A stretch of 6,410 nt of DNA from Candidatus Helarchaeota archaeon (GCA_013375405.1 JABXJU010000229.1:1-6410); one strand, 5' to 3'. Counted from the first letter of the stretch, positions 1-6,288 are shown. The notes: a model not told the origin generated them from the letters alone. Translations and numbers: made by a program.

Positions 1-1
1 T

Positions 2-421
2 TATCTTTTAGCACTTTTAAACTTCAGTACAGAAGGAGTTAAGAATCTGACCACTTACTTTTTAAGAGAATTCAATGAGAAATATCATGATGCCCCTGAT
101 GTTAAATATTTTTCCTATGCTGGCGTTACAGGACCAGGTGAGAAAGATTACCTTCCGCCTATTATGTATATTACTTGGGCCATTGTTTTTCTAAGCGATG
201 ATGAAAAGGCAAGTGGACGAAATGACGGAATAGTGGCTGTTAATTCTAGCAAGTGGGGTGATTATAAGGGGGAAATACCCGCAGATCATTTTAAGCAGGT
301 AGGTTATGATTTATCTGGATTGACTTTGATAAGAAAATTAATCCCCTGTCTGAAGCCATTTAATCATATCAAGTTCTTTGAGAAAATTGTAAATGATTTA
401 AAACAAATGGAAAATGTATAA
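2..421 (+). CDS. Triacylglycerol lipase-like alpha/beta hydrolase, C-terminal part (5' end outside window)
   Basis: The frame is open from the left edge, so only the last 139 residues are present; the ATG at 164 is internal. The fragment resembles the C-terminal half of bacterial class I lipases, which hydrolyse ester bonds of acylglycerols and are usually secreted. Two motifs match the end of the catalytic triad. GRNDGIVAVNSSKWG holds the likely catalytic Asp (codon 224-226), with the NDG-V form also used near the calcium site in Pseudomonas-type lipases. PADHFKQVGY holds the likely catalytic His (codon 287-289). The nucleophile elbow (GxSxG) and any signal peptide would lie upstream and cannot be checked. 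The gene is followed after 26 bases by a membrane protease gene, probably in one operon. It could instead be another esterase of the same fold; substrate class is inferred from motif spacing only. Confidence 0.72.
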   Translation, partial: YLLALLNFSTEGVKNLTTYFLREFNEKYHDAPDVKYFSYAGVTGPGEKDYLPPIMYITWAIVFLSDDEKASGRNDGIVAVNSSKWGDYKGEIPADHFKQVGYDLSGLTLIRKLIPCLKPFNHIKFFEKIVNDLKQMENV

Positions 422-447
422 AAATTTAAGTATAGGAGGAAATAAAA

Positions 448-1269
448 ATGGGAAATGATAATCTAAAAGTAGACGCGATAGAATTAGCTGATCCAGATGT
501 TCTAACAATTTTTCAAATTATTAAAAATACGGTAATAAAACTCAAGGATAAGACATCAATTATACTTTGGAGTTCTTTTTTACTCCTGACATTATGGGGA
601 TTAAAAGGAGATTCAAAATTAATATTTCCGATAAAATGGCGGGAAGTCTTATTTCCGGATCTTATCTGGAGAGATCAACTTGTAACTTTCCTAATTGGTT
701 TTATACTTCTGGTAATAATCCCATGCTGCATAATCAAATTTCGATTCAAGGAGCGGCTTTCAGAGTATGGCCTGGGATGGCCTAAAGAAAGAATAAAACT
801 CGGTCTGGTGGCAATGGTTGTTTTGTTAGCAGTTTCCCTTCCTCTTTTCTATCTCGGAACAAATAATCCTGAGATGCAGCAGGAGTACCCGTTATTCTGT
901 AAAGAAAATATTGATACTTGGGCCGGTTTCATTATCTTTGAACTTGTCTATTTCATATTTTTTATCTGCATTGAATTTATTTTCAGGGGGTATCTCCTTT
1001 TCGGTCTTTACGGGATAAAGGATATACAAGCTGCCAAAGGTGTCAAAGGTATAGGTGGGCCTCTTGTTTTTGGTCTATACGCTGTATTAATCCAGATGCT
1101 TGCCTATACCATGTGGCACATTCCAAAACCGATGCCAGAATATATTGGAGCCCTTTTCTGGGGCGTAATAGTCGCAGCAATTGCATTGAAGCTCAGGTCA
1201 ATATGGCCCATCATTATTGTACACTGGATACTAAATGTATTTCTTGACATAATCTTATGGACAAGATAG
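448..1269 (+). CDS. CPBP-family (Abi/CaaX-like) intramembrane glutamic endopeptidase
   Basis: This 273-residue polytopic membrane protein has about seven or eight hydrophobic segments (near 36-51, 76-96, 116-136, 157-190, 204-222, 232-248 and 252-270). The three hallmarks of the CPBP/Rce1 protease family appear in order: IEFIFRG with Glu176 and Arg180, YTMWH with His224, and HWILN with His259 and Asn263. In the classical EExxxR motif the first Glu is the main catalytic residue of Rce1; here that place is Ile175 and only the second Glu remains, a variant I believe occurs in some bacterial members. Bacterial relatives are implicated in bacteriocin immunity, signalling or membrane-protein processing, but the substrate here is unknown. 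The start is well supported by AGGAGGA at 434-440. It sits 26 bases after the lipase-like gene and 37 bases before the phosphoesterase gene, which suggests co-transcription. Confidence 0.82.
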   Translation: MGNDNLKVDAIELADPDVLTIFQIIKNTVIKLKDKTSIILWSSFLLLTLWGLKGDSKLIFPIKWREVLFPDLIWRDQLVTFLIGFILLVIIPCCIIKFRFKERLSEYGLGWPKERIKLGLVAMVVLLAVSLPLFYLGTNNPEMQQEYPLFCKENIDTWAGFIIFELVYFIFFICIEFIFRGYLLFGLYGIKDIQAAKGVKGIGGPLVFGLYAVLIQMLAYTMWHIPKPMPEYIGALFWGVIVAAIALKLRSIWPIIIVHWILNVFLDIILWTR

Positions 1270-1306
1270 ATGCGAATTGAGTTAATGATTTAATAGGAAG
1301 AGGCAA

Positions 1307-2800
1307 ATGGAAAAGAAAAATAATGGGACAGAATATCCTATAAGTGAGGATTATCCTGATGTAATTCATGTGGAAAAGGAAAACCATCGGATTATTGTGG
1401 TAAGCGACCTACATTTATCTGGGGGGCAGTACCAGGAGGATGGTAAATATCGGGCCAACGAAAACTTTTTTTATGACGATGAATTTGCATATTTTCTAGA
1501 ATATCTGGAGAAGAATCAAAATGAAAAACCTTGGAAACTTATCATAAACGGTGATTTCATTGACTTTATAAGATTGACCGAATATCCCCGCCCGAGCGAA
1601 TATGCTTACTGGAAAGATATCCTTAAAGATGTGGATATTAATATGGAAATAGTTGATTTTAAAATCTCTGAAAGAGAGCGTGATCTTGGACTCAGGACGC
1701 ATCAATATAAGTCGGTTTGGAAAATGGACTTTATTGCTAATACCCACACTACATTTTTTAAGGCGTTAGCTCAATTCATTGATAACGGAAACAAATTGGT
1801 TATTATTAAAGGCAACCATGATGTAGAATTCTGGTGGGAGAAGGTCAGGGTTAAATTAAAACATATCATCTTGAATCATTTAAATTTAAATCGCTCAGAT
1901 CCTAAAGCTAAAAAAATTTCCGATAGTATTGAATTCTGTGACAGAGCTTATATACTGGAGAATAAAATTTTCATCGAGCATGGCAACCAGTATGAAAAGA
2001 TCACCAGTATTACGAAACCTACATTAGACAAAGGTAAAAATGATGAGCTAATGCTTCCCTATGGATCCTTCATGAACCGGTATTTTCTCAATAAAGTGGA
2101 ACTTATAGCTCCCTATATCGATAATATCAAGCCGCCTACAGCTTACATTGATGCAATATTCAAGAACTATCCTATTCGTTCGATAAAAATATTGACTAGG
2201 TATATCCCGCTTACATGGAAGGTCCTTAAGAAAAAATACTACAGGGAAACAATTAAATTAGTGAGAAAGATAGCAAAATATTCTTTGTTTCCATTATCGA
2301 TAATATTCTTGATATTGCTTCCATCCATATATTCGCCATATAAATACTTCCTTTCTTCTATACCACTAATAGGAAAATCATTGGCTAATATTACGGTTGG
2401 TATTTTTATTTCCTTTGTCGCTTCTATTTTGCCTTTTATTGTTCCAACCATGATGAGGAAAGATCATATTAGTCCTGCAATAAAAAAAATAACAAATCAG
2501 TATCCCAAACTTTCCTATGTGATTATGGGTCACTTTCATAGTCCGGATCAGCGCAAGTATAGAAGCTGTTCTTACTACAATTCAGGATCTTGGGTTCCTA
2601 ACATTATCCTTCATGAAAAACTGAGAGCATCAGTTTGTCTCTGCTTAATTCTTATTGAGAAAAATAAAGCCGGAGAATTTCAAGACCCGATTTTGAGAAA
2701 ATGGAACAATTGCAGTGGACAATTAGAAAAAATAATACTTATTGAAAATGCTGCACATAATGTTCATAAAAAGATTGTAAAAAAATACAAGAATATTTAG
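1307..2800 (+). CDS. Membrane-anchored calcineurin-like metallophosphoesterase
   Basis: This 497-residue protein carries the full metallophosphoesterase signature for a two-metal phosphoester hydrolase. In order it has SDLH (Asp34, His36), NGDFID (Asp83), KGNHD (Asn170, His171), IEHGN (His225) and MGHFH (His409, His411), followed by YYNSGSW (425-429), the usual closing strand. About 180 residues separate the His225 block from GHFH. This insert contains two hydrophobic segments (about 325-345 and 360-381) flanked by lysine/arginine-rich stretches (306-324 and 384-385). A two-helix hairpin would keep both catalytic halves on the same, probably cytoplasmic, face. The domain resembles LpxH-like and other small-molecule or lipid phosphoesterases, but length and insert differ and no substrate can be named. 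The start is supported by AGGAAGAGG at 1295-1303. It follows the CPBP gene by 37 bases. Confidence 0.85.
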   Translation: MEKKNNGTEYPISEDYPDVIHVEKENHRIIVVSDLHLSGGQYQEDGKYRANENFFYDDEFAYFLEYLEKNQNEKPWKLIINGDFIDFIRLTEYPRPSEYAYWKDILKDVDINMEIVDFKISERERDLGLRTHQYKSVWKMDFIANTHTTFFKALAQFIDNGNKLVIIKGNHDVEFWWEKVRVKLKHIILNHLNLNRSDPKAKKISDSIEFCDRAYILENKIFIEHGNQYEKITSITKPTLDKGKNDELMLPYGSFMNRYFLNKVELIAPYIDNIKPPTAYIDAIFKNYPIRSIKILTRYIPLTWKVLKKKYYRETIKLVRKIAKYSLFPLSIIFLILLPSIYSPYKYFLSSIPLIGKSLANITVGIFISFVASILPFIVPTMMRKDHISPAIKKITNQYPKLSYVIMGHFHSPDQRKYRSCSYYNSGSWVPNIILHEKLRASVCLCLILIEKNKAGEFQDPILRKWNNCSGQLEKIILIENAAHNVHKKIVKKYKNI

Positions 2801-2975
2801 CTGGGATTCGTTTATTGTAAAAAGAATGGAAATAAAGAACGAGTTTACCTTTTATTTATTATATTTTGACTTATCTTTGAAAGTTTTAAAAAATTCGTTT
2901 TTGGAGAAATTTCAAGATGGCAAAAGGGCTTGTTTTAACATTTAAGAATCTGTCTATATTAAGGGGTTCAGCCCA
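2801..2975. other. AT-rich intergenic region between phosphoesterase and radical SAM genes
   Basis: This is the first sizeable gap on the + strand. I see no convincing Rho-independent terminator after the phosphoesterase; a loose inverted pair around 2810-2843 is interrupted and has no clean U tract. TTGACT at 2866-2871 resembles a -35 box, but the best downstream match (TAAAAA at 2887-2892) is only 15 bases away, so a promoter is possible but not established. The right-hand part contains a 20-codon reading frame described separately. Confidence 0.4.
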
Positions 2976-2979
2976 ATGA
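2917..2979 (+). CDS. Possible 20-residue small ORF coupled to the radical SAM gene
   Basis: A 20-codon frame begins at ATG 2917, ten bases after GGAG (2903-2906, within GGAGAAA), and ends with TGA at 2977-2979. Its stop overlaps the ATG (2976-2978) of the radical SAM gene as ATGA, the classic arrangement for translational coupling. The peptide begins MAKGLVLTF and ends SILRGSAQ. It has three basic residues, no acidic residues and no cysteine, and matches nothing I recognise. An in-frame stop at 2887 prevents a longer version. Its Shine-Dalgarno is at least as good as the AAGGGG (2961-2966) in front of the enzyme itself. It could be a leader peptide, a small partner or a precursor, or a chance frame in AT-rich DNA. 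The call rests on signals and position only. Confidence 0.35.
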   Translation: MAKGLVLTFKNLSILRGSAQ

Positions 2980-4364
2980 TTTACATTTTCCAGAAGTTAG
3001 CCTTTAAAAGGATAATAAACTTAATCACGAGTGCTTCAGACGATAATTTCATTCGATTTATCGAAGTTGTTGAAAAATATTTTATCAGAAATAAAGACAA
3101 TAAGACGGCAAATACAGTCGCAAATACAATCAAGAAAGCTTTTAAAGAAAAGCATCCATCTCTTGAATTATTTAAGAGCACTTTTAATAGAATATCACCA
3201 AATTGTAGAGATAGAATTATTGAAAACCTCCTTATTAATACTGGTATATTTGCGGAGCAAAAGCGGAAAGCGCTGAAAAAGAAACTTTCATTTAGTGTAC
3301 CTGGATTTATTGCAATCAGTCCAACGGCAACGTGTAATCTAAATTGTGTTGGCTGTTATGCTTCCGAATATACAAGGCGTGAAAGCCTATCTTTCGAAGT
3401 AGTAGATAGAATCCTCACTGAAGCCAAGGTGCTAGGAACTTATTTTATCACTATTATTGGTGGAGAGCCATTTATTTGGCCAGGTATATTAGAAATGTTT
3501 GAAAAGCACAATGATATGTACTTTCAAATATATACAAATGGGACTCTGATCAATAATGAAATCGCTGAAAGGCTATCAAATATTGGGAACGTAGCCCCTG
3601 CGGTTTCTATTGAAGGTTTTGAAAAAGAAACAGATGAAAGAAGGGGTGTTGGAACATTTAGGAAAGTAATGAGCGCTATGGATAATTTATATAGAGCGGG
3701 TGTTATTTTTGGATTTTCAGCAACCGTTACTAAACAAAATTCAGAGGTCTTGATTTCAGATGAGTTTATTGATTTAATGATTTTAAAAGGTTGTACGTTT
3801 GGCTTGTATTTTCAATATATACCAATTGGAAGGAATCCAGATATCAATTTAATGTGTACTCCTGAACAGAGAAATATTCAAAGAGTAAAAGTTAATCAAA
3901 TCATGAAAAAAAAGCCTATTTTGCTTGGAGACTTTTGGAATTATGGTCCACAGGTTGGTGGTTGCCTTGCAGGTGCAAGACCTGGTGGATATTTTCACAT
4001 TAACAGCAAAGGTGACGTTGAACCATGCGTATTTTTACCATTTTCAGTAGATAACATTAAAGAGAAGAAATTGATTGACGTTATACAATCACCATTTTTC
4101 AAAAGCATACAGAAAGAACAACCTTATTGCCAAAATAATAATCTATTAACCCCTTGCCCTTTAATAGATAATCCTTGGGCGATAAGAAAAGTTGTTGGGG
4201 AATTCAATGTGAAGCTATCTTATAATGGGGCTGAAAATGTGATTAGCGACCCCAAAATAACTACGTTCTTAGATAATTATTCAAAGAAATATAAAAAAAT
4301 AACAGATCCCATATGGGAAAATGAATTAAGTCATAGATATAAACACTGGCGTGACGGAGGATAA
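2976..4364 (+). CDS. Radical SAM protein with SPASM-like C-terminal region
   Basis: This 462-residue enzyme has an extra, probably helical N-terminal region of about 110 residues, then the radical SAM core. TATCNLNCVGCYAS supplies the CxxxCxxC cluster ligands Cys120, Cys124 and Cys127, and GGEP at 162-165 is the SAM-binding motif. The family uses a [4Fe-4S] cluster to cleave S-adenosylmethionine to a 5'-deoxyadenosyl radical. The C-terminal part has Cys330-X15-Gly-X4-Cys351, the opening pattern of SPASM/twitch auxiliary-cluster domains, plus Cys385 and Cys394. The later cysteines do not reproduce the full CX2CX5CX3C motif, so one auxiliary cluster or a divergent site is more likely than two. 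Similar C-termini occur in peptide-modifying enzymes and in heme-modifying NirJ/AhbD relatives, so the substrate is open. AAGGGG at 2961-2966 is a modest ribosome binding site, and a 20-codon frame overlaps the start. Confidence 0.85.
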   Translation: MIYIFQKLAFKRIINLITSASDDNFIRFIEVVEKYFIRNKDNKTANTVANTIKKAFKEKHPSLELFKSTFNRISPNCRDRIIENLLINTGIFAEQKRKALKKKLSFSVPGFIAISPTATCNLNCVGCYASEYTRRESLSFEVVDRILTEAKVLGTYFITIIGGEPFIWPGILEMFEKHNDMYFQIYTNGTLINNEIAERLSNIGNVAPAVSIEGFEKETDERRGVGTFRKVMSAMDNLYRAGVIFGFSATVTKQNSEVLISDEFIDLMILKGCTFGLYFQYIPIGRNPDINLMCTPEQRNIQRVKVNQIMKKKPILLGDFWNYGPQVGGCLAGARPGGYFHINSKGDVEPCVFLPFSVDNIKEKKLIDVIQSPFFKSIQKEQPYCQNNNLLTPCPLIDNPWAIRKVVGEFNVKLSYNGAENVISDPKITTFLDNYSKKYKKITDPIWENELSHRYKHWRDGG

Positions 4365-4511
4365 TAACTATAGATAGCTCTTCAAAGCCAAGTGGGGGGC
4401 GTAGGTGTGGAGGTGGGATAGTATTAGCAGAGAAACGTACATGAATGGAAAATCAGTCGAGGATTATACGAATCCAGAGATATAGGACATTAAGGGAGTT
4501 GTTTCTTGAGG

Positions 4512-4556
4512 GACAATGAGGGAATGATTCTTGGGCGAATCAACCTCACGGGTGTC
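4512..4556 (+). repeat. Imperfect hairpin upstream of the B12-type radical SAM gene
   Basis: Three consecutive paired blocks can form one stem: GACA (4512-4515) with TGTC (4553-4556), TGAGG (4517-4521) with CCTCA (4544-4548), and TGATTC (4525-4530) with GAATCA (4537-4542). They close a six-base loop (TTGGGC), with small internal loops between blocks. The fold would cover the ATG at 4524 of the small frame and end about 45 bases before the enzyme's ribosome binding site. No U tract follows, so it is not a terminator. A role in translation control is inference. Confidence 0.35.
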
Positions 4557-4616
4557 AGTGATAATCCCAGCATCTCCTTTGACAATGCATACAATATTAA
4601 AAGGAGCCAGGATTGA
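4524..4616 (+). CDS. Possible 30-residue small ORF coupled to the B12-type radical SAM gene
   Basis: From ATG 4524 a 30-codon frame runs to TGA 4614-4616, which overlaps the TTG start (4613-4615) of the next gene as TTGA. GAGGG at 4508-4512 is a usable ribosome binding site. An alternative TTG start at 4506, seven bases after AAGGGAG (4492-4498), would give 36 residues; an in-frame stop at 4491 bars anything longer. The peptide is polar, without cysteine, begins MILGRINLTG and ends NIKRSQD. I do not recognise it. The same stop/start overlap is found at the other radical SAM gene, which raises the likelihood that it is translated. A chance frame of this length in a 248-base gap is still quite possible. 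Confidence 0.35.
   Translation: MILGRINLTGVSDNPSISFDNAYNIKRSQD
4601..4606 (+). promoter_or_regulatory. Ribosome binding site supporting the TTG start at 4613
   Basis: AAGGAG lies six bases before the TTG at 4613-4615. The encoded N-terminus (MKVRLIFPCP) matches the opening beta strand expected of a B12-binding-type radical SAM protein, so this TTG is preferred over internal ATG codons, the first of which lies about 45 codons downstream. Confidence 0.7.
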
Positions 4617-6001
4617 AAGTTAGATTGATATTCCCATGTCCTAGTACTGCTGCCTTAGATCGTCTCTATACTGATTCCTTTCTAAGTAGAATAATATGGC
4701 CAATTTTGGGTTGGGGAAAGTCAGTCGTAACTCCACCGTTATCTTTATTGATGCTCGCAGCAGTAACTCCCACGGGCATCGATATTCAATTAATTGATGA
4801 ACGGTTTGAGGATATCGATTTTAATGAAAAAGTAGATCTAGTTGGAATAACTGTGATGACGAGAACTGCTTCCAGAGCCTATCAGATAGCCGATGAACAT
4901 CGTAAAAGAGGTACGAAAGTAGTTCTTGGCGGCATTCATCCATCTGTTCTACCTCATGAAGCAAGTTTGCATGCAGATGCGGTTGTAATAGGGGAAGGCG
5001 AAATTATTTGGCCCCAGCTATTGGATGACCATAAGCGGGGAAGGCTCAAACAATTTTACAGAGGAGGACACGTAGCAGATCTAAATGAGCTACCTTTTCC
5101 CAGATATGATATTATTACCCACCCAGAAAGGTATTCGACAGTTAAGGTCATCACAGCAAGTAGGGGATGTGAAAACAGTTGCACTTTCTGTGCTGCTTTT
5201 TTAGCCGTGGGTAAACGCTACCGTACACGCAATGTTAATTCTGTTGTGGCTGAGCTACGCACAACGCCTGGTAAGTTTGTTATCTTTGTAGATGACAATC
5301 TTGGCTGGGATATTGCGTATGCGAAAGAACTATGCAATGCTCTAATTCCGCTTAAGATTAAGTGGTCTGCGGAATTAACACTTTCCGCACTTGAAGATGT
5401 TGAACTTGTGGATCTAATGGCAAAGAGTGGCTGCATTGTACTCGAACTGGGATTCGAAAGCCTTTCACCAAAAGTAATCGCTTCTATTAAAAAGCAGCAG
5501 ACAAATGATCCTGGTCGTTACCGGGAGCTTATTCGACGATCTCATAGCCGCGGTATTTCCATAATTGGATCTTTCATTTTTGGATTTGATGAAGACGATC
5601 TAAGTGTATTCAGGGAATTGAACAATTTTATCAAAGAAACTTGTATAGGAATGCCCCATCTAAATGCTCTCTTGCCATTACCTGGCTCTCCCATCTATCG
5701 ACGATTCGAAAGAGAGTCACGGTTACTCCACAAGAACTGGGAATATTATGAACAGATCCCCAGACAAGCAGTATATCAACCTAAGCAAATGACTCCTCAA
5801 GAACTTTTCAATGAGTATCTATCGATTCTTAAAGAGATCCATAAAACAGGCTCATTTTTAAAACGTATCATAGGAGCAAAAACACTATTTACATTTGGAA
5901 CACTTGTTACGATCCAATACAATCTTCAAAAGCAAAGTGCTATTAAAAGAATAATCGCAGAAAAAAATCAATACAAAATAATACAAACAATGGATAGTTA
6001 A
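4613..6001 (+). CDS. B12-binding-domain radical SAM protein
   Basis: This 462-residue protein begins at TTG. Residues 1 to about 150 resemble the Rossmann-like cobalamin-binding domain of class B radical SAM enzymes: VVTPPLSLLMLAA (38-50), then VVLGGIHPSVLPHEA (103-117) and VVIGEGE (124-130). The classical DxHxxG cobalamin ligand motif is absent, as is common in this group. The linker LPFPRYD (160-166) leads into the radical SAM core, with SRGCENSCTFC giving Cys186, Cys190 and Cys193. FVDDN (225-229), LELGFES (277-283) and GSFIFGFDEDD (319-329) follow in the usual places, as does LPLPGSPIY (354-362). The C-terminal tail fits the helical extension seen in several of these proteins. Relatives include methyltransferases, cyclases such as BchE, and hopanoid-pathway enzymes; the substrate here is unknown. 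It is the last cargo gene before the integrase remnant. Confidence 0.85.
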   Translation: MKVRLIFPCPSTAALDRLYTDSFLSRIIWPILGWGKSVVTPPLSLLMLAAVTPTGIDIQLIDERFEDIDFNEKVDLVGITVMTRTASRAYQIADEHRKRGTKVVLGGIHPSVLPHEASLHADAVVIGEGEIIWPQLLDDHKRGRLKQFYRGGHVADLNELPFPRYDIITHPERYSTVKVITASRGCENSCTFCAAFLAVGKRYRTRNVNSVVAELRTTPGKFVIFVDDNLGWDIAYAKELCNALIPLKIKWSAELTLSALEDVELVDLMAKSGCIVLELGFESLSPKVIASIKKQQTNDPGRYRELIRRSHSRGISIIGSFIFGFDEDDLSVFRELNNFIKETCIGMPHLNALLPLPGSPIYRRFERESRLLHKNWEYYEQIPRQAVYQPKQMTPQELFNEYLSILKEIHKTGSFLKRIIGAKTLFTFGTLVTIQYNLQKQSAIKRIIAEKNQYKIIQTMDS

Positions 6002-6019
6002 TATTACTAATAGTGAACT
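5996..6019. repeat. Imperfect palindrome at the cargo/integrase junction
   Basis: A 24-base symmetric element spans the end of the radical SAM gene. The outer arms are AGTT (5996-5999) and AACT (6016-6019); the inner arms are TATTA (6002-6006) and TAATA (6008-6012) around a single C. It marks the place where recognisable integrase sequence begins shortly afterwards. It is too tight to form an RNA hairpin and could be a protein-binding site or a chance AT-rich symmetry. Confidence 0.3.
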
Positions 6020-6021
6020 CT

Positions 6022-6240
6022 AAAAAGAACGTGTATGACGCATCACCGCATACCCTGAGGAAAACCACTGGTGCCTGGTATTACATGGCAACGCGGGATA
6101 TTTTTGCCACAAGTCGCTTTCTGGGGCATTCATCGGTAACTGTTACTGAGCAGCACTATGCCGGCTTAATCGAATCCCTGCGAGCTGAGTACGCTCAGCA
6201 GTTTGAGGACCTGCTTGGCAGTAGGTTGCAATTAGGTAAC
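6022..6240 (+). pseudogene. Tyrosine recombinase (phage/island integrase), C-terminal remnant
   Basis: The frame that includes 6031-6033 encodes the end of a tyrosine site-specific recombinase. It contains SPHTLRKT (His-x-x-Arg box), FLGHSSVTVT (the later catalytic His) and EQHYAGL with the nucleophile Tyr. Homology is clear from about 6037 to 6219. The first catalytic Arg, the N-terminal core-binding and arm-binding domains and any normal start are absent: an in-frame stop occurs at 5995-5997, inside the end of the preceding gene. This is therefore a beheaded, presumably inactive integrase. The frame has no stop before the window ends and continues antisense through the tRNA-Leu, so the true C-terminus cannot be fixed. 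It lies on the 3' side of the tRNA, as expected for an integrase that used the tRNA as its attachment site. Confidence 0.8.
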
Positions 6241-6255
6241 AATTTTGAGACAAAA

Positions 6256-6275
6256 CCAGACCAACCCAGACCAAC
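6256..6275. repeat. Tandem 10-bp direct repeat near the tRNA 3' side
   Basis: Two perfect adjacent copies of CCAGACCAAC lie between the integrase remnant and the tRNA terminator, followed by two further C bases. Short direct repeats beside an attachment site can be arm-type binding sites for an integrase, and that is the suggested reading. A simple slippage duplication is also possible. Confidence 0.55.
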
Positions 6276-6288
6276 CCCACTACATAGC

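Larger units (their letters stand above)
4365..4612. other. Intergenic region between the two radical SAM genes
   Basis: This 248-base gap differs in texture from its AT-rich neighbours. It opens with a strongly G-rich tract (4392-4416), then a small perfect hairpin (GGATT at 4461-4465 with AATCC at 4471-4475), then the small frame and larger hairpin listed separately. A 26-codon frame from GTG 4405 to the TAG at 4483-4485 is also open but matches nothing I know. I see no U-tract terminator after the first radical SAM gene. TTGACA at 4579-4584 looks like a -35 box, but nothing resembling a -10 box lies 16-18 bases downstream. Confidence 0.4.

Noticed and set aside
567..785. 72-codon + strand frame inside the CPBP gene
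   Set aside because: It lies wholly within a better supported frame with membrane segments and conserved motifs; no ribosome binding site or recognisable protein.
1496..1747. 83-codon minus-strand frame opposite the phosphoesterase
   Set aside because: It is antisense to conserved catalytic motifs and has no recognisable domain; a shadow frame.
2866..2892. Promoter made of TTGACT and TAAAAA
   Set aside because: The spacing is only 15 bases and the -10 match is poor, so it is noted in the intergenic entry but not called as a promoter.
3031..3276. 81-codon + strand frame overlapping the start of the first radical SAM gene
   Set aside because: It is in a different frame from the radical SAM protein, AT-rich and low in complexity, with no motif.
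4579..4595. Promoter made of TTGACA and TACAAT
   Set aside because: Both hexamers look good singly but are separated by only five bases, so they cannot work together.
4365..4612. CRISPR array or transposon ends in the gap
   Set aside because: No regularly spaced repeats, terminal inverted repeats or transposase frame are visible.
4604..4618. AGCCAGGA resembling the start of a cobalamin riboswitch B12 box
   Set aside because: The remainder of the box does not match, the sequence overlaps the gene start, and no other conserved riboswitch element is seen upstream.
5218..5436. 72-codon minus-strand frame opposite the second radical SAM gene
   Set aside because: It is serine-rich, the usual product of an antisense shadow, and has no supporting signal.
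2976..6001. The two radical SAM proteins as duplicates because both are 462 residues
   Set aside because: Their domain orders, motif spacing and sequences differ completely; the equal length is coincidence.
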